DNA from: Tissierella creatinophila DSM 6911
GTDB taxonomy: Bacteria; Bacillota; Clostridia; Tissierellales; Tissierellaceae
NCBI RefSeq assembly: GCF_001940565.1
Contig: NZ_LTDM01000002.1
Coordinates: forward strand, 1-64,000
Direction: 5' to 3'
Length of the DNA stretch: 64,000 nt
Part shown: in pieces, positions 8,679 to 17,990 of the stretch
Position numbering within the stretch: position 1 is the stretch's first letter
How the letters are laid out: each line of letters starts with the position of its first letter
Made by a program: the position numbers and the translations under genes
Notes under the pieces: generated by a model
What the model was told of the DNA's origin: nothing
The model's database searches: none
The model's input: the letters and a program-made list of their open reading frames with translations, nothing else

Positions 8679-9564
8679 TAAAAAAATAGAACAGTTAAAA
8701 GAAGACTATAAAAATATTCCCATTCCAAAGGAATTAGATTCCTTAATAGAACAGACATTAAGAGAGAGGAGAATTGAAATGAGAAAGCAAAAAAGTATTA
8801 GAAAAGCCTTAACCCTATTATCCTCTGTTGCTGCTTTATTTGTACTTGTAATAGCAGGTGTAAATACTAGTTTTGTTATTGCAGATAGCTTAGGTAATAT
8901 TCCAGTTATTGGAAGTGTAGTTAAAGTCTTAACCTTTAGAGAGTACAAAATAGATCAAGATCATTATCAGGGAAATATAGTAACCCCTAAGATAGAAGGT
9001 TTAGAAAATGAAAATCTACAAAATAGTTTAAATGAAAAATATTTAAAAGAAAACAAAAAACTTTATGAAGAATTTATGAAGGAAATTGAAGATTTAAAAG
9101 AAAATGGGCAAGGTTATTTAGGAGTAGATAGTGGATATATTGTAAAAACTGATACCGATGAAATCTTTTCAATAGCTAGATATAAAACAAATACTGCCGC
9201 TTCTTCTTCTACAGAATTTACATTTGATACAATTTCTAAAAAAGATAATATATTAATAACTCTACCTTCTCTATTTAAAGATGATAAGTATATAGAAATT
9301 ATAAGTGAAAATATTAAAGAGCAGATGATTGAAAACAATAAAAAGGATGATTCTAAAATTTATTGGTTAGAAGAACTAGGTAACGATTTAGATAACTTTG
9401 AAAAAATCGCTCCTGATCAACATTTTTATATTGATGAAAATAGTAATTTAATTATATCTTTTGACGAATATGAAGTAGCTCCTGGATTTATGGGTGTTTT
9501 AGAATTTACTATACCTACAAAAATTTTATCAGATATTCTAATTAGTAATGATTATATAAAATAA
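8671..9564 (+). CDS. rsiV: RsiV-like transmembrane anti-sigma factor
   Basis: 297 aa from ATG 8671, with AAGGAGGT directly upstream. A cytoplasmic N-terminus (about 1-45) would hold the sigma factor. One membrane segment follows (about 46-72, ALTLLSSVAALFVLVIAGV). The extracellular part ends in a DUF3298/RsiV domain with DQHFYIDENSNLIISFDEYE and APGFMGVLEFTIP. In RsiV this domain binds lysozyme and is then cleaved to free the sigma factor. The gene overlap implies stoichiometric synthesis. I infer the same mechanism here; the ligand is not known. Confidence 0.85.
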   Translation: MFDKKIEQLKEDYKNIPIPKELDSLIEQTLRERRIEMRKQKSIRKALTLLSSVAALFVLVIAGVNTSFVIADSLGNIPVIGSVVKVLTFREYKIDQDHYQGNIVTPKIEGLENENLQNSLNEKYLKENKKLYEEFMKEIEDLKENGQGYLGVDSGYIVKTDTDEIFSIARYKTNTAASSSTEFTFDTISKKDNILITLPSLFKDDKYIEIISENIKEQMIENNKKDDSKIYWLEELGNDLDNFEKIAPDQHFYIDENSNLIISFDEYEVAPGFMGVLEFTIPTKILSDILISNDYIK

Positions 9565-9591
9565 AATAAATTTAATTTATACATTAGAAAT

Positions 9592-9631
9592 CAAAGCTAC
9601 CCCGACTTAATAAAACGTTGGGGTAGCTTTG
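9592..9631 (+). terminator. Terminator of the sigV-rsiV operon, shared with the convergent sugar permease gene
   Basis: A 12-bp GC-containing stem (9592-9603 with 9620-9631, arms CAAAGCTACCCC and its complement) is followed by TTTTC. The opposing gene ends at 9662, so it can serve both strands. Confidence 0.85.
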
Positions 9632-9661
9632 TTTTCTAATTTTAATTTTGTTTTAGCAAGT

Positions 9662-10594
9662 TTATTTTTTAGAAATATTATCTATACCAACTGCCATTAG
9701 AAGCACAGCTCCTTTTACTACTGTTTGAAAGTAAGTGTCTACTCCTAGAAGTATCATCCCATTAGAAAGTATAGCAATTATCAACAATCCAATAACTACA
9801 CCCTGAAGCTTTCCCTCGCCTCCGTTTACACTTATTCCTCCTAGTACCACTGCTGTTACAACGTCAAATTCTAAGCCGACCCCTGTACTAGGAAGAGCAC
9901 TATTTATTCTAGATAACATTACAACTGATGCAAGAGAAGCTAGTAGACCTGATAAAATATAAACTACATATTTTATCTTTACAACATCTACTCCAGAAAG
10001 AATAGATGCTTTTTCATTGGCTCCTATTCCATATAGATATCTTCCAAACCTTGTATAGTTTAAAATAAAGAATCCAAATATATATACTATAACTAGTATT
10101 ATTATAGGAACTGGTACTCCGAGGATATAACCTTGACCTATAAATGAAAAACTTTTAGGAAATCCAAATATGCTTACCCCCTTTGTAACTATATAAGTGA
10201 TGCCACTATATATAGTCATTGTTCCAAGTGTTGAAATAAGGGGAGATATCTTTATCTTATTTATTAAAAATCCATTAAATAAGCCAAGACCCATTCCTGA
10301 TATAAGTGTAATTATAATAGCTATAGGGACACTAACGCCTGCAACCATAAGTTTTGCAAGTATTACGGAAGTAAGTCCTAGTATAGAGCCTACAGATAGA
10401 TCTATTCCTCCGGTAAGAATTACCATAGTCATACTTACTGTCACAATACCTACCACTGCAATTTGTCTTAAAACCTTAGTTAGATTATCTACTGTTAAAA
10501 AATATGGACTACTGAAAGATAAAAATAAAAATAAAACCATTAAAAATATCAATATTCCATAAGTAAAAACTCCACTTCTTTTAATTTTATCCAT
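9662..10594 (-). CDS. Sugar ABC transporter permease (RbsC/AraH family)
   Basis: 310 aa, about 8-10 hydrophobic segments. Carries the family signature GGIDLSVGSILGL (about residues 62-74) and the EAA-like loop LGGISVNGGEGKLQGVVIG near the C-terminus. As the membrane pore of a CUT2-type importer it would carry a monosaccharide or related compound into the cell. It overlaps the ATPase gene by 8 nt and is the last gene of a binding protein-ATPase-permease operon. No catabolic or kinase gene lies nearby, so the substrate cannot be assigned. Confidence 0.92.
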   Translation of the reverse strand: MDKIKRSGVFTYGILIFLMVLFLFLSFSSPYFLTVDNLTKVLRQIAVVGIVTVSMTMVILTGGIDLSVGSILGLTSVILAKLMVAGVSVPIAIIITLISGMGLGLFNGFLINKIKISPLISTLGTMTIYSGITYIVTKGVSIFGFPKSFSFIGQGYILGVPVPIIILVIVYIFGFFILNYTRFGRYLYGIGANEKASILSGVDVVKIKYVVYILSGLLASLASVVMLSRINSALPSTGVGLEFDVVTAVVLGGISVNGGEGKLQGVVIGLLIIAILSNGMILLGVDTYFQTVVKGAVLLMAVGIDNISKK

Positions 10595-12092
10595 TTTTTT
10601 GCTCCTTTAATAGACTTGCTGAATCTATAAAAATCTTTTCCGATGTAATTTCAGATGATTTATATTCTGATACTATATGCCCATTACTCATAACAAGTAT
10701 TCTATCAGAAATATTTATGACTTCCTGCATTTCTGAAGATATCATTATAATGGACTTTCCTTCCTCTGTTAAACTTCTTAGTATATTATATATCTCTTCT
10801 TTAGCACCTACATCTATTCCTCTAGTAGGCTCATCAAATATAAATATAGATGCGTTTGACAGAAGCCATTTTGCTATAACTATCTTTTGTTGATTTCCTC
10901 CACTTAGGTTTAAAACTTTTTCTCCGAGTGTGGAGTACTTAACTTGTAATTTTTCTAATATATTTTTTACAAGCTTTTCTTCTTTTCTTTTATCTATAAC
11001 TCCTATTTTACTAATGTTTTCTAGTGAAGAATAAGTTACATTTTCTAAAACTGATAGATCTAGTAACAATCCTAAAGATTTTCTATCTTCTGTTATGAAT
11101 GCTATGTTTTCTTCTATAGCATCTCTTGGCGACTTTATCTTCTTTTGTTTTCCCCCTATAAAAACTTCTCCTGAAAGTATTTCATCTACTCCAAATATTG
11201 CTTCTGCAAGTTCTGTCCTTCCTGATCCTATAAGTCCAGCTATTCCTAGTATTTCACCTTTTAACAAGATAAAAGATATATCTTTTATCTTGTTCGTATT
11301 TACATTTTTAAATTCTAAAACTCTTTGAGAAACTATTTCTTTTTCTTTTTCTTTTTTATTTCGGATAAGGTCTCTTCCAACCATAAGATTTACTAGCATT
11401 TCTTCATCAAGTTCAGTTGGTGATTTGCTATCTATCACTTTACCATCTCTTAAAACTGTAATGGTATCTGATATCTCTAAGACTTCATCTAGTCTATGGG
11501 ATATGTATATTATAGTTACCCCATCGGTTTTAAGTTTATTTATTATATGAAATAAATTTTTTATTTCATTATCAGTTAGTGATGCAGTGGGTTCATCTAA
11601 TATTAACACCTCAACATTTCTTACAAGGGCTTTTGAAATCTCTACTAATTGTTGATTTCCAATCCCCATATCTCTTATCTTAGTTTCAGGCGATATATTA
11701 AGTCCTACTTCTGTTAATAATTCTCTAGTTTTTTTGAGCATATATTTTTTATCTAAAATCAATCCATTTGTTTTTTCGTTTCCATAAAAAATATTTTCTA
11801 CAATAGAAAGTGTCGGTATCATATTAAGCTCTTGATATACTGGTATGATTCCTTTATTCAAGCTATTTATGGGGGAATTATTTTCAATTTCATTTCCTTT
11901 ATAATAAATTTTTCCAGAAGTTTTATCTACTGCCCCTGTGATAAGCTTTATAAGGGTAGATTTGCCTGCACCATTTTCTCCTACAAGAGAATGAATCTTA
12001 CCTTTTTCAAATTCTATACTTACATTATTAAGTGCAACTACTCCTGGGTACTCTTTAGTAAGGTTTTCTAATTTCAATATAAACTCTTTCAT
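10587..12092 (-). CDS. Sugar ABC transporter ATP-binding protein (RbsA/MglA family)
   Basis: 501 aa with two ABC domains in tandem, as usual for CUT2 importers. The first has Walker A GENGAGKST (about residues 38-46) and Walker B LILDEPTASL. The second has the degenerate P-loop GLIGSGRTE typical of the family, the intact signature LSGGNQQK, and FIFDEPTRGIDVGAK. It powers import through the downstream permease. A strong hairpin separates it from the binding-protein gene, so it is probably expressed below that gene. Confidence 0.94.
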   Translation of the reverse strand: MKEFILKLENLTKEYPGVVALNNVSIEFEKGKIHSLVGENGAGKSTLIKLITGAVDKTSGKIYYKGNEIENNSPINSLNKGIIPVYQELNMIPTLSIVENIFYGNEKTNGLILDKKYMLKKTRELLTEVGLNISPETKIRDMGIGNQQLVEISKALVRNVEVLILDEPTASLTDNEIKNLFHIINKLKTDGVTIIYISHRLDEVLEISDTITVLRDGKVIDSKSPTELDEEMLVNLMVGRDLIRNKKEKEKEIVSQRVLEFKNVNTNKIKDISFILLKGEILGIAGLIGSGRTELAEAIFGVDEILSGEVFIGGKQKKIKSPRDAIEENIAFITEDRKSLGLLLDLSVLENVTYSSLENISKIGVIDKRKEEKLVKNILEKLQVKYSTLGEKVLNLSGGNQQKIVIAKWLLSNASIFIFDEPTRGIDVGAKEEIYNILRSLTEEGKSIIMISSEMQEVINISDRILVMSNGHIVSEYKSSEITSEKIFIDSASLLKEQKNG

Positions 12093-12111
12093 GGTATCTC
12101 CTTATCTTTAT

Positions 12112-12149
12112 ATAAATTATCCTCCATTAAAAAATGGAGGATAATTTAT
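12112..12149 (-). terminator. Intercistronic hairpin between the binding-protein and ATPase genes
   Basis: A perfect 17-bp stem (12112-12128 with 12133-12149) closed by AAAA starts at the last base of the binding-protein stop codon. With genes on both sides in one operon it likely acts as a partial terminator or 3'-end protector, giving excess binding protein. The stem includes the text TCCTCC but not the next gene's ribosome site. Confidence 0.75.
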
Positions 12150-13111
12150 TATTTATTTAAAAATTTATCTACATTTTCAGGTGTTACTTTAGTAACTGGA
12201 AATTCTATTAATTCTTTTATTGGTCCATCTTTTACTACTTTTTTTGCAGTTTCAATTATAACTTTACCACTTTCAAATGGAGCTATATCTATAGTACCTC
12301 TATATATTCCGCCTTCTTTAATTTTCAGTAATGCTTCTTCTATTGCATCAAAACCTACCAAAACTATATCTTTTCCATCTTTTCCAGCTGACATCATCGC
12401 CTGATATGCACCAAGCACTGAATCATCATTTATTCCTAATACTACATTTAAGTCTGGATTAGATTGCAAAAGTGTTTCTATAGCATTTAGTCCAAGTTCC
12501 CTAGTACTAGCTTCAGGTTCGGCAACTATCTTAGCATTTGGTGCAATAGATAGTACACCTTCTCTTTGACCCCTTGTTCTTTCTAAAGCAGCTGGGATTG
12601 TACCTAGTTTAAGGATTGCAACCTTTGCTTCACCATTTAGATTATCTCTTATATATTCTCCTGCAATTTCTCCAGCTTGAAAGCCATTGTCATATTCTAT
12701 AGATCCTATAAATGCATCTGGATCTCCTACTTCAGCATTTGCAGCTATAACTTTAATACCTGCACTTTTAGCCTCTTGTATCATAGGGTTTAAAGCTTCT
12801 GAACTATTTGCACTAAGGATAATTGCATCCACCTTTTGTGTTATAAGATCTTCCATAGCTTTTATTTGAGGTTCTACATCACTTTTCCCATCATGAATGG
12901 TTAATTCTATATCTAGTTCTTTTGCCTTTTCTTTCATACCTTCTATTACTCTTACAAAATATGGATTTCCAAGATCCATTGTGATATATCCCATTCTAAG
13001 TTTTTCTCCTGTATCTCCTGGAGTCTTTGATGGTTTTTCTCCTTCTTGTGTACATGCTACTAAGCTAAATGCTAATACGCATATTAACATAAGTGAAATT
13101 ATTTTTTTCAT
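12149..13111 (-). CDS. Sugar-binding lipoprotein of the ABC importer (RbsB family)
   Basis: 320 aa. The signal peptide ends in a lipobox, SLVAC (Cys about residue 20), so the mature protein is lipid-anchored outside the membrane. The periplasmic-binding fold shows MGYITMDLGNPYFVRVIEGM, VDAIILSANSSEALNPMI and VLGINDDSVLGAYQAMMSAG, typical of type I (RbsB/LacI-like) binding proteins. First gene of the importer operon. It resembles ribose/galactose-type binding proteins, but residues contacting ligand do not let me name the sugar. No CcpA cre box was seen upstream. Confidence 0.92.
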   Translation of the reverse strand: MKKIISLMLICVLAFSLVACTQEGEKPSKTPGDTGEKLRMGYITMDLGNPYFVRVIEGMKEKAKELDIELTIHDGKSDVEPQIKAMEDLITQKVDAIILSANSSEALNPMIQEAKSAGIKVIAANAEVGDPDAFIGSIEYDNGFQAGEIAGEYIRDNLNGEAKVAILKLGTIPAALERTRGQREGVLSIAPNAKIVAEPEASTRELGLNAIETLLQSNPDLNVVLGINDDSVLGAYQAMMSAGKDGKDIVLVGFDAIEEALLKIKEGGIYRGTIDIAPFESGKVIIETAKKVVKDGPIKELIEFPVTKVTPENVDKFLNK

Positions 13112-13236
13112 ACTATTCTCCTTTAAGTTTTCTTAAGTTTATGATACCCATTTATAGGATTTATAAAATTGTTATTTAATTTTTTTTAATACCTTACTTT
13201 TTAATTCCAATTTCATTTTACTATCTATATCTCATA

Positions 13237-13275
13237 GTAATAAAACACTAGCAATATCTTCTAGTGTTTTATTAC
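13237..13275 (-). terminator. Terminator of the chemoreceptor gene
   Basis: A perfect 15-bp stem (13237-13251 with 13261-13275) with a 9-nt loop overlaps the stop codon of the chemoreceptor gene (stop at 13272-13274). It separates that gene from the downstream sugar importer operon. Confidence 0.75.
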
Positions 13276-14465
13276 CCCATATCATTATGTTTTATCTTTT
13301 CAAATTCTACCTGAGTCACTTGTGCTATTTCAGCTACATTTTGTGCTACTTTTTCTAATTCTTCCATCGATTCATTTTGTTTTGAGCTTATTTCTAAATT
13401 GTTAGTAGTAGCATTTTCAATTTTTTCCATAGATTCTACCATAGAATCTGAAATCTTAGAAATCTCATTTATCAAATTTATCATTTCATTTGTGCTTAAT
13501 TCACTTTCTCTGAAATCTTTATTTACATTAGAAATAGCATTTGTTACTTCTTTTATCATAGTGCTTATCTCTTTTATTGTAGTTTCAATTTCTTTTGAAA
13601 AGTTATCTGAACTCTCTGCAAGTGTTCGGATTTCTTCTGCTACAACAGTAAATCCTCTTCCAGTTTCTCCAGCTCTAGCTGCTTCAATAGATGCATTAAG
13701 TGCTAAAAGATTTGTTTGTGCTGCAATATTTTGTATTTGAGTTATTGCATTTGCTATAGCTATAGATTTTTCCTCTAAATTATTAATCTTTTCTACAGAA
13801 TAATCCATTGAAGTGTTTACTTTATCTATATTTTCTTTAACACCATTTGCATATTCTACACATTTATTTGAATGAGAACTCACTTCTTCAGTAGCAGCTG
13901 ATACTTCTTGGGATGCTTTTGAAACTTCGATAGTTTGGTTCTTTACTTTATCTGACATATAACTTACTTCCTGCGAAGAAGCTGCCATTTCTTCAGAGAT
14001 AGCACTTAGTTGCTCAGTACTATCACCTACCGCTTGTATCATACTTTTATATTTAGAATTATCTTTTACAATCTCTACAGCACCTAGTGGATTTCCTTCT
14101 TTATCGTAGATACCAGCGTTGGAGACAAGTGTATTTAACACTTTTCCTCTTTTAGTATATACATCCACACTAGCATCTTTTAAGAACTCTTTACTAGCTA
14201 TACATTTTTGAGTAGGACAATCTTTACAAACGGTAGCTTTAAATAGATCTCCACACTTTATAGTTTTAGCTTCTTTTTCGCTATATCCCATAAGATCTTC
14301 CATAGACTTAGGCCAAAGGATTATATTATAGTCCATATCTCTTACAAAATAAGGATCTGGCATAGCATCTTGAATACCTTTTAATATAAAGAGTTCTTCT
14401 TCTAATGCTTTGACTTTTTTATCTTTGTCTCCTAATAAATCAACATCATTATTTTTTTTAAACAT
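13272..14465 (-). CDS. Soluble methyl-accepting chemotaxis-type protein with a Cys-rich PAS domain
   Basis: 397 aa from ATG 14465 (GGGAGG 7 nt upstream). No membrane segment or signal peptide, so it is a cytoplasmic receptor. A short coiled segment leads to a PAS domain (about residues 30-145) beginning [20 protein letters not shown] and containing a Cys cluster [19 protein letters not shown]. The C-terminal part is the MCP signalling hairpin with the conserved tip [20 protein letters not shown]. It would talk to CheA/CheW, though no che genes are in this window. The cysteines could bind a metal, Fe-S or heme group; this is inference. Confidence 0.88.
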   Translation of the reverse strand: MFKKNNDVDLLGDKDKKVKALEEELFILKGIQDAMPDPYFVRDMDYNIILWPKSMEDLMGYSEKEAKTIKCGDLFKATVCKDCPTQKCIASKEFLKDASVDVYTKRGKVLNTLVSNAGIYDKEGNPLGAVEIVKDNSKYKSMIQAVGDSTEQLSAISEEMAASSQEVSYMSDKVKNQTIEVSKASQEVSAATEEVSSHSNKCVEYANGVKENIDKVNTSMDYSVEKINNLEEKSIAIANAITQIQNIAAQTNLLALNASIEAARAGETGRGFTVVAEEIRTLAESSDNFSKEIETTIKEISTMIKEVTNAISNVNKDFRESELSTNEMINLINEISKISDSMVESMEKIENATTNNLEISSKQNESMEELEKVAQNVAEIAQVTQVEFEKIKHNDMG

Positions 14466-14699
14466 TTTTTCAACCTCCCAAATCATTATATGAGGTTTGG
14501 AAAAATTATGTGATAATCTAAAAATTTAGTCTATAGTGATATTGTATAAATATTAACCTTTCTAGTATAACATTTTATATTAAATCAATATTTCTACATT
14601 TTTTTACAATATTTTCTTTTTTATTGAATATATGTTCGAAAAGATATATAATGTAATAGTCTAAGAATTTGGCTAAATTTTATCATCGAGGTGAAATAT

Positions 14700-15284
14700 A
14701 TGACGGGAAAAACCCATATAGCTATAGGTGTTGCGGCAGGTCTTACTATGGCCTATGATAAACCTATAAATGAGCAACTTATAATTATCATTGCTTCATC
14801 ACTTGGTTCTTTAATACCTGATTTAGATCATCCTAAATCAAAGTTAAATCAAAAATTACTGTTTCTAAAAAATGAATTATATCGTGTGGTTTTTTTCATC
14901 TCTATAGCTTCTATCTTTTTATATCTATATATGGATAAAAAAAATACTACCTATGCTCTTTTGTCTCTTATTTTCTTATTTATAGGTATATCTACACATC
15001 GAGGTTTTACTCATAGTATTATGGGCTTTTTAATATTTGCTTACATAATCAAAACTATAACAACGCAATACAATCTGGATTATCTCTATCAAAGTATAAG
15101 CTTAGGATATTTACTACATTTAGTTGCCGACTTTCTAACTCCAAAAGGTGTAAAACTATTTTATCCTTTAAATGTAAATATAGCATCTCCTATAATTATA
15201 AATCCAAAGAGTGGAATTGATAGTGTTATATTTACACTTGCAAGTATCTATTCTATAATTTTACTTTTTAAATTTATCATGTAA
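14700..15284 (+). CDS. Membrane-bound metal-dependent hydrolase, YdjM/DUF457 family
   Basis: 194 aa from ATG 14700; GAGGTG lies 6-7 nt upstream. The family pattern is clear: MTGKTHIAIGVAAGL at the N-terminus, SLIPDLDHPKSKLNQK (Asp/His metal-site motif), STHRGFTHSIMGF, and YLLHLVADFLTPKGV. About four hydrophobic segments place it in the membrane. The family includes the LexA-regulated YdjM; the actual substrate is unknown. Alone between its promoter region and a bidirectional terminator. Confidence 0.85.
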   Translation: MTGKTHIAIGVAAGLTMAYDKPINEQLIIIIASSLGSLIPDLDHPKSKLNQKLLFLKNELYRVVFFISIASIFLYLYMDKKNTTYALLSLIFLFIGISTHRGFTHSIMGFLIFAYIIKTITTQYNLDYLYQSISLGYLLHLVADFLTPKGVKLFYPLNVNIASPIIINPKSGIDSVIFTLASIYSIILLFKFIM

Positions 15285-15313
15285 AACTCCTCTGTAGCTA
15301 CAGAGGAGTTTTA
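15282..15313. terminator. Bidirectional terminator
   Basis: A perfect 32-nt palindrome (15282-15297 with 15298-15313, arms ending CTCCTCTGTAG) lies between convergent genes, with A/T tracts at both ends. It begins in the stop codon of the DUF457 gene. Confidence 0.85.
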
Positions 15314-15323
15314 TTATGATTTT

Positions 15324-16982
15324 TTAATAAAGTTTAAAAGATGCTCCTCCTATAAATTCTCTTAATATAGAATTTGGTGGTATAGTATCTTGTTTTTCAA
15401 TATCAGAAAAATATTCTAGAAATTTTATAAGTTTTATAGCTTCACTATAATAAATATTGCTTTTATCTATTTTCTTTAACAGTGGAATTATATGTTTTTT
15501 AAGCACACCCATTTCATAAACTAATGATGAGTTAAACATTATATCTGCTTCTTCTTGATATGGGAATATATACTTCTCTTCACCCTCTCTTACTCCAGTC
15601 CACAATTCAAGTGTTTTTAATGGTCCGTTTCCTCTAAACTTAAAATCTCTTACCATTCTTCTAATTAGTCTTATATCCGTAGTTGATATTCTATTGTGAG
15701 GATCTAAGTTTAACTGAGTAAGAGCAGAGATATATATTTTAAATTTATTTTTTTCTGGTATCGTTTTAGTAAGCTCAGGATTTAAACCATGGATTCCCTC
15801 TATTATTATAGGATGATTTTTATCTAATCTTACTATTTTACCTGAGTTTTCTCTTTTACCAGTTAAAAAGTTGAATTTAGGAAGCTCGACATCCCTTCCT
15901 TCCAATAAATTTACAAGATCCATATTTAAACTTTCTAGGTCTATAGCTTTTATTGTCTCAAAATCTGGAAGGCCATCTTTTTTTAAAGGAGTGTTATCCC
16001 TATCTAAAAAATAATCATCTAATGATATAGTAACCGGTCTTTGTCCATTTACATTCATTTGAACCGCTAACCTCTTTGAAAATGTAGTTTTACCTGAAGA
16101 AGATGGTCCAGCTATCTGTATAATATTTACATCCGTATCTTTATATATAATATCTGCAATTTCAGCTACTTTTTTTTCATGATGAGCTTCTGTTATTTGA
16201 ATTATATCATCTATATTTCCATTGTTTATTTTTTCATTTAACGAACCTACATAAGATAAATCCAATATATCAAGCCAATCACTTGTATCTTCAAACATCT
16301 TAGCTAGTTTCTTTTGTTCTTTAAAATTATCTATATTGTAGTTGTTTTTCTTACTTGGAAAGAGTATTATAACGCCAGGATAATAATATTTTAGTTTAAA
16401 CTCTTTTACATATCCTGTAGAAGCAGCTAAATATCCATGAAAAGAATCATAATGATTTTCTATCTTATATATACTTATTTCTTCTTTATCTATAGATTCC
16501 AGAAGTCTTAATTTATCTGCATATCCATTTCTTCTAAAAATCTCTATTGCTTTATGTTTTTTATACTTTATTCTCTCTATGATAGAATCCTTTTCTACTA
16601 TCTCTCTCATTTTTTGTTCTATATTTATCAAATCATCAAAACTAATAGGGTAATCTTCATCTAATTTGGCATAAAGCCCTGAACCTAAAAAGTATTCTAT
16701 ACTCACTTTACTATTTGGATAAAGTTCTTTACAAGCCATTATAAATACAACTGATATAGTTTTAGTATATATCCTATATCCATCAACATCAGTATTGTCT
16801 AAAAATTCTATGTCCACGTTTTCTTCTATACTTTTATCTAAATTATATATTGTATTGTTTATCCTCGCTCCTAAATACTTCTTATAATTTTCTCCAAAGA
16901 TATTTTTTGATAGTTCTAAAAGACTTATTCCTTTTTCTACTTCTAGGTATTTTAATCCAACAATATTTACCTTAACTTTCAT
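15324..16982 (-). CDS. TGS-domain nucleoside kinase (uridine kinase-like)
   Basis: 552 aa. An N-terminal TGS/ThrRS-like region (about 1-200, including HYDSFHGYLAASTGYVKEF) precedes a P-loop kinase domain with AGPSSSGKTT (291-300), the lid region TISLDDYFLDRDNTP and the Walker B-like PIIIEGIHGLNP. This arrangement matches the clostridial and Thermotoga nucleoside kinases annotated as uridine kinase family. It would phosphorylate a nucleoside with NTP. Clear GGAGG before ATG. The exact nucleoside is not deducible. Confidence 0.88.
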   Translation of the reverse strand: MKVKVNIVGLKYLEVEKGISLLELSKNIFGENYKKYLGARINNTIYNLDKSIEENVDIEFLDNTDVDGYRIYTKTISVVFIMACKELYPNSKVSIEYFLGSGLYAKLDEDYPISFDDLINIEQKMREIVEKDSIIERIKYKKHKAIEIFRRNGYADKLRLLESIDKEEISIYKIENHYDSFHGYLAASTGYVKEFKLKYYYPGVIILFPSKKNNYNIDNFKEQKKLAKMFEDTSDWLDILDLSYVGSLNEKINNGNIDDIIQITEAHHEKKVAEIADIIYKDTDVNIIQIAGPSSSGKTTFSKRLAVQMNVNGQRPVTISLDDYFLDRDNTPLKKDGLPDFETIKAIDLESLNMDLVNLLEGRDVELPKFNFLTGKRENSGKIVRLDKNHPIIIEGIHGLNPELTKTIPEKNKFKIYISALTQLNLDPHNRISTTDIRLIRRMVRDFKFRGNGPLKTLELWTGVREGEEKYIFPYQEEADIMFNSSLVYEMGVLKKHIIPLLKKIDKSNIYYSEAIKLIKFLEYFSDIEKQDTIPPNSILREFIGGASFKLY

Positions 16983-17000
16983 AAAATCCTCCTTTAAAAC

Positions 17001-17897
17001 TTATGCTATTTCACTTTTATAATTGTACATGATTTCTATAGACTTTAACTCATATAGTATTTCTCTTAAATGATAGTTGTATATTATATATATTTGTTCT
17101 TTTTCTATATCTTCCCTCTTAGGTATCTCTTCTAAAAACATAGTTTCTAAAAGCTCTTTATTTTCTTCATCTATATATACTCCACTATCTAGTAAGTTTA
17201 TTACTCTAAAATGACTATGAATATTTTGAAACATCTCAAATATATATTCATAATTTATTAAACTTTGATGTGTATTTATCTTAAACTTTGTATCTTTTTT
17301 AAGTGTCTCATAATTTTCTTCAATATAATTTATTTCTTTTTTTAAATTGTCTAATTGAGGTTTTTTATCACTCCAAATCATCCCTTTTATGTTTTCTATT
17401 ACTTCTGTAGTCATATTATCTATAATGGTCTCCATTTTTATCTCTATTTTAGGTGGTCTTATAAAGTAGTTTATAGTTGTACCTACTATTACTCCAATAA
17501 ATGTATCTAAAGTTCTATTTAATGCATAGGTAAACCTATAACCTTCTTCAAAATCTATTATAATTACTAAGAAGACTATCATTGCCATCCTAACTGCATC
17601 TTGCCATTTTAGCATATTAGATATATATAGTATGACAAAGAGTCCAAGGGCTGTAGTTACAAAATTTACTGGTGAAATCCACGTTATTATAAGTGCTATT
17701 ATAGCCCCAAAAACTGTTCCATACATTCTGTATTTTCCTGTACTAAATGATTCTGATACGGAAGTTTCCATAGTCATTATAGCTGCAATTCCTGCAAGTA
17801 TAGGGCTATTTATATTTAAAATTTTGGATATTTCTAGAGTTAACACTACTGCTATAACTGTTTTTACAGTTCTCATCCCAACTTTTTTAAATTTCAT
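17001..17897 (-). CDS. FUSC/aromatic acid exporter family membrane protein (YqjA-like)
   Basis: 298 aa. The N-terminal half (about 1-140) is hydrophobic, with repeated transmembrane helices and the conserved stretch TVKTVIAVVLTLEISKIL and GKYRMYGTVFGAIIAL. The C-terminal half is a soluble helical ArAE_1_C-type domain. Such proteins are predicted exporters of aromatic acids or related compounds. It lies 18 nt upstream of the nucleoside kinase gene on the same strand and could be co-transcribed. The transported compound is unknown. Confidence 0.82.
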   Translation of the reverse strand: MKFKKVGMRTVKTVIAVVLTLEISKILNINSPILAGIAAIMTMETSVSESFSTGKYRMYGTVFGAIIALIITWISPVNFVTTALGLFVILYISNMLKWQDAVRMAMIVFLVIIIDFEEGYRFTYALNRTLDTFIGVIVGTTINYFIRPPKIEIKMETIIDNMTTEVIENIKGMIWSDKKPQLDNLKKEINYIEENYETLKKDTKFKINTHQSLINYEYIFEMFQNIHSHFRVINLLDSGVYIDEENKELLETMFLEEIPKREDIEKEQIYIIYNYHLREILYELKSIEIMYNYKSEIA

Positions 17898-17958
17898 AAT
17901 TCACCTCTATAATTTATCTTTTATGTCTTTTAGACTATTATATCATATTTACACAAAC

Positions 17959-17988
17959 AAAAGGTATGAGCCATATCTCATACCTTTT
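17959..17988 (-). terminator. Terminator of the SIMPL-domain gene
   Basis: A perfect 12-bp stem (AAAAGGTATGAG, 17959-17970, with 17977-17988) and 6-nt loop directly follow the stop at 17991. Confidence 0.8.
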
Positions 17989-17990
17989 AA

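Noticed and set aside
13112-13236. CcpA cre box before the sugar importer
   Set aside because: No match to the cre consensus was found in the upstream sequence.
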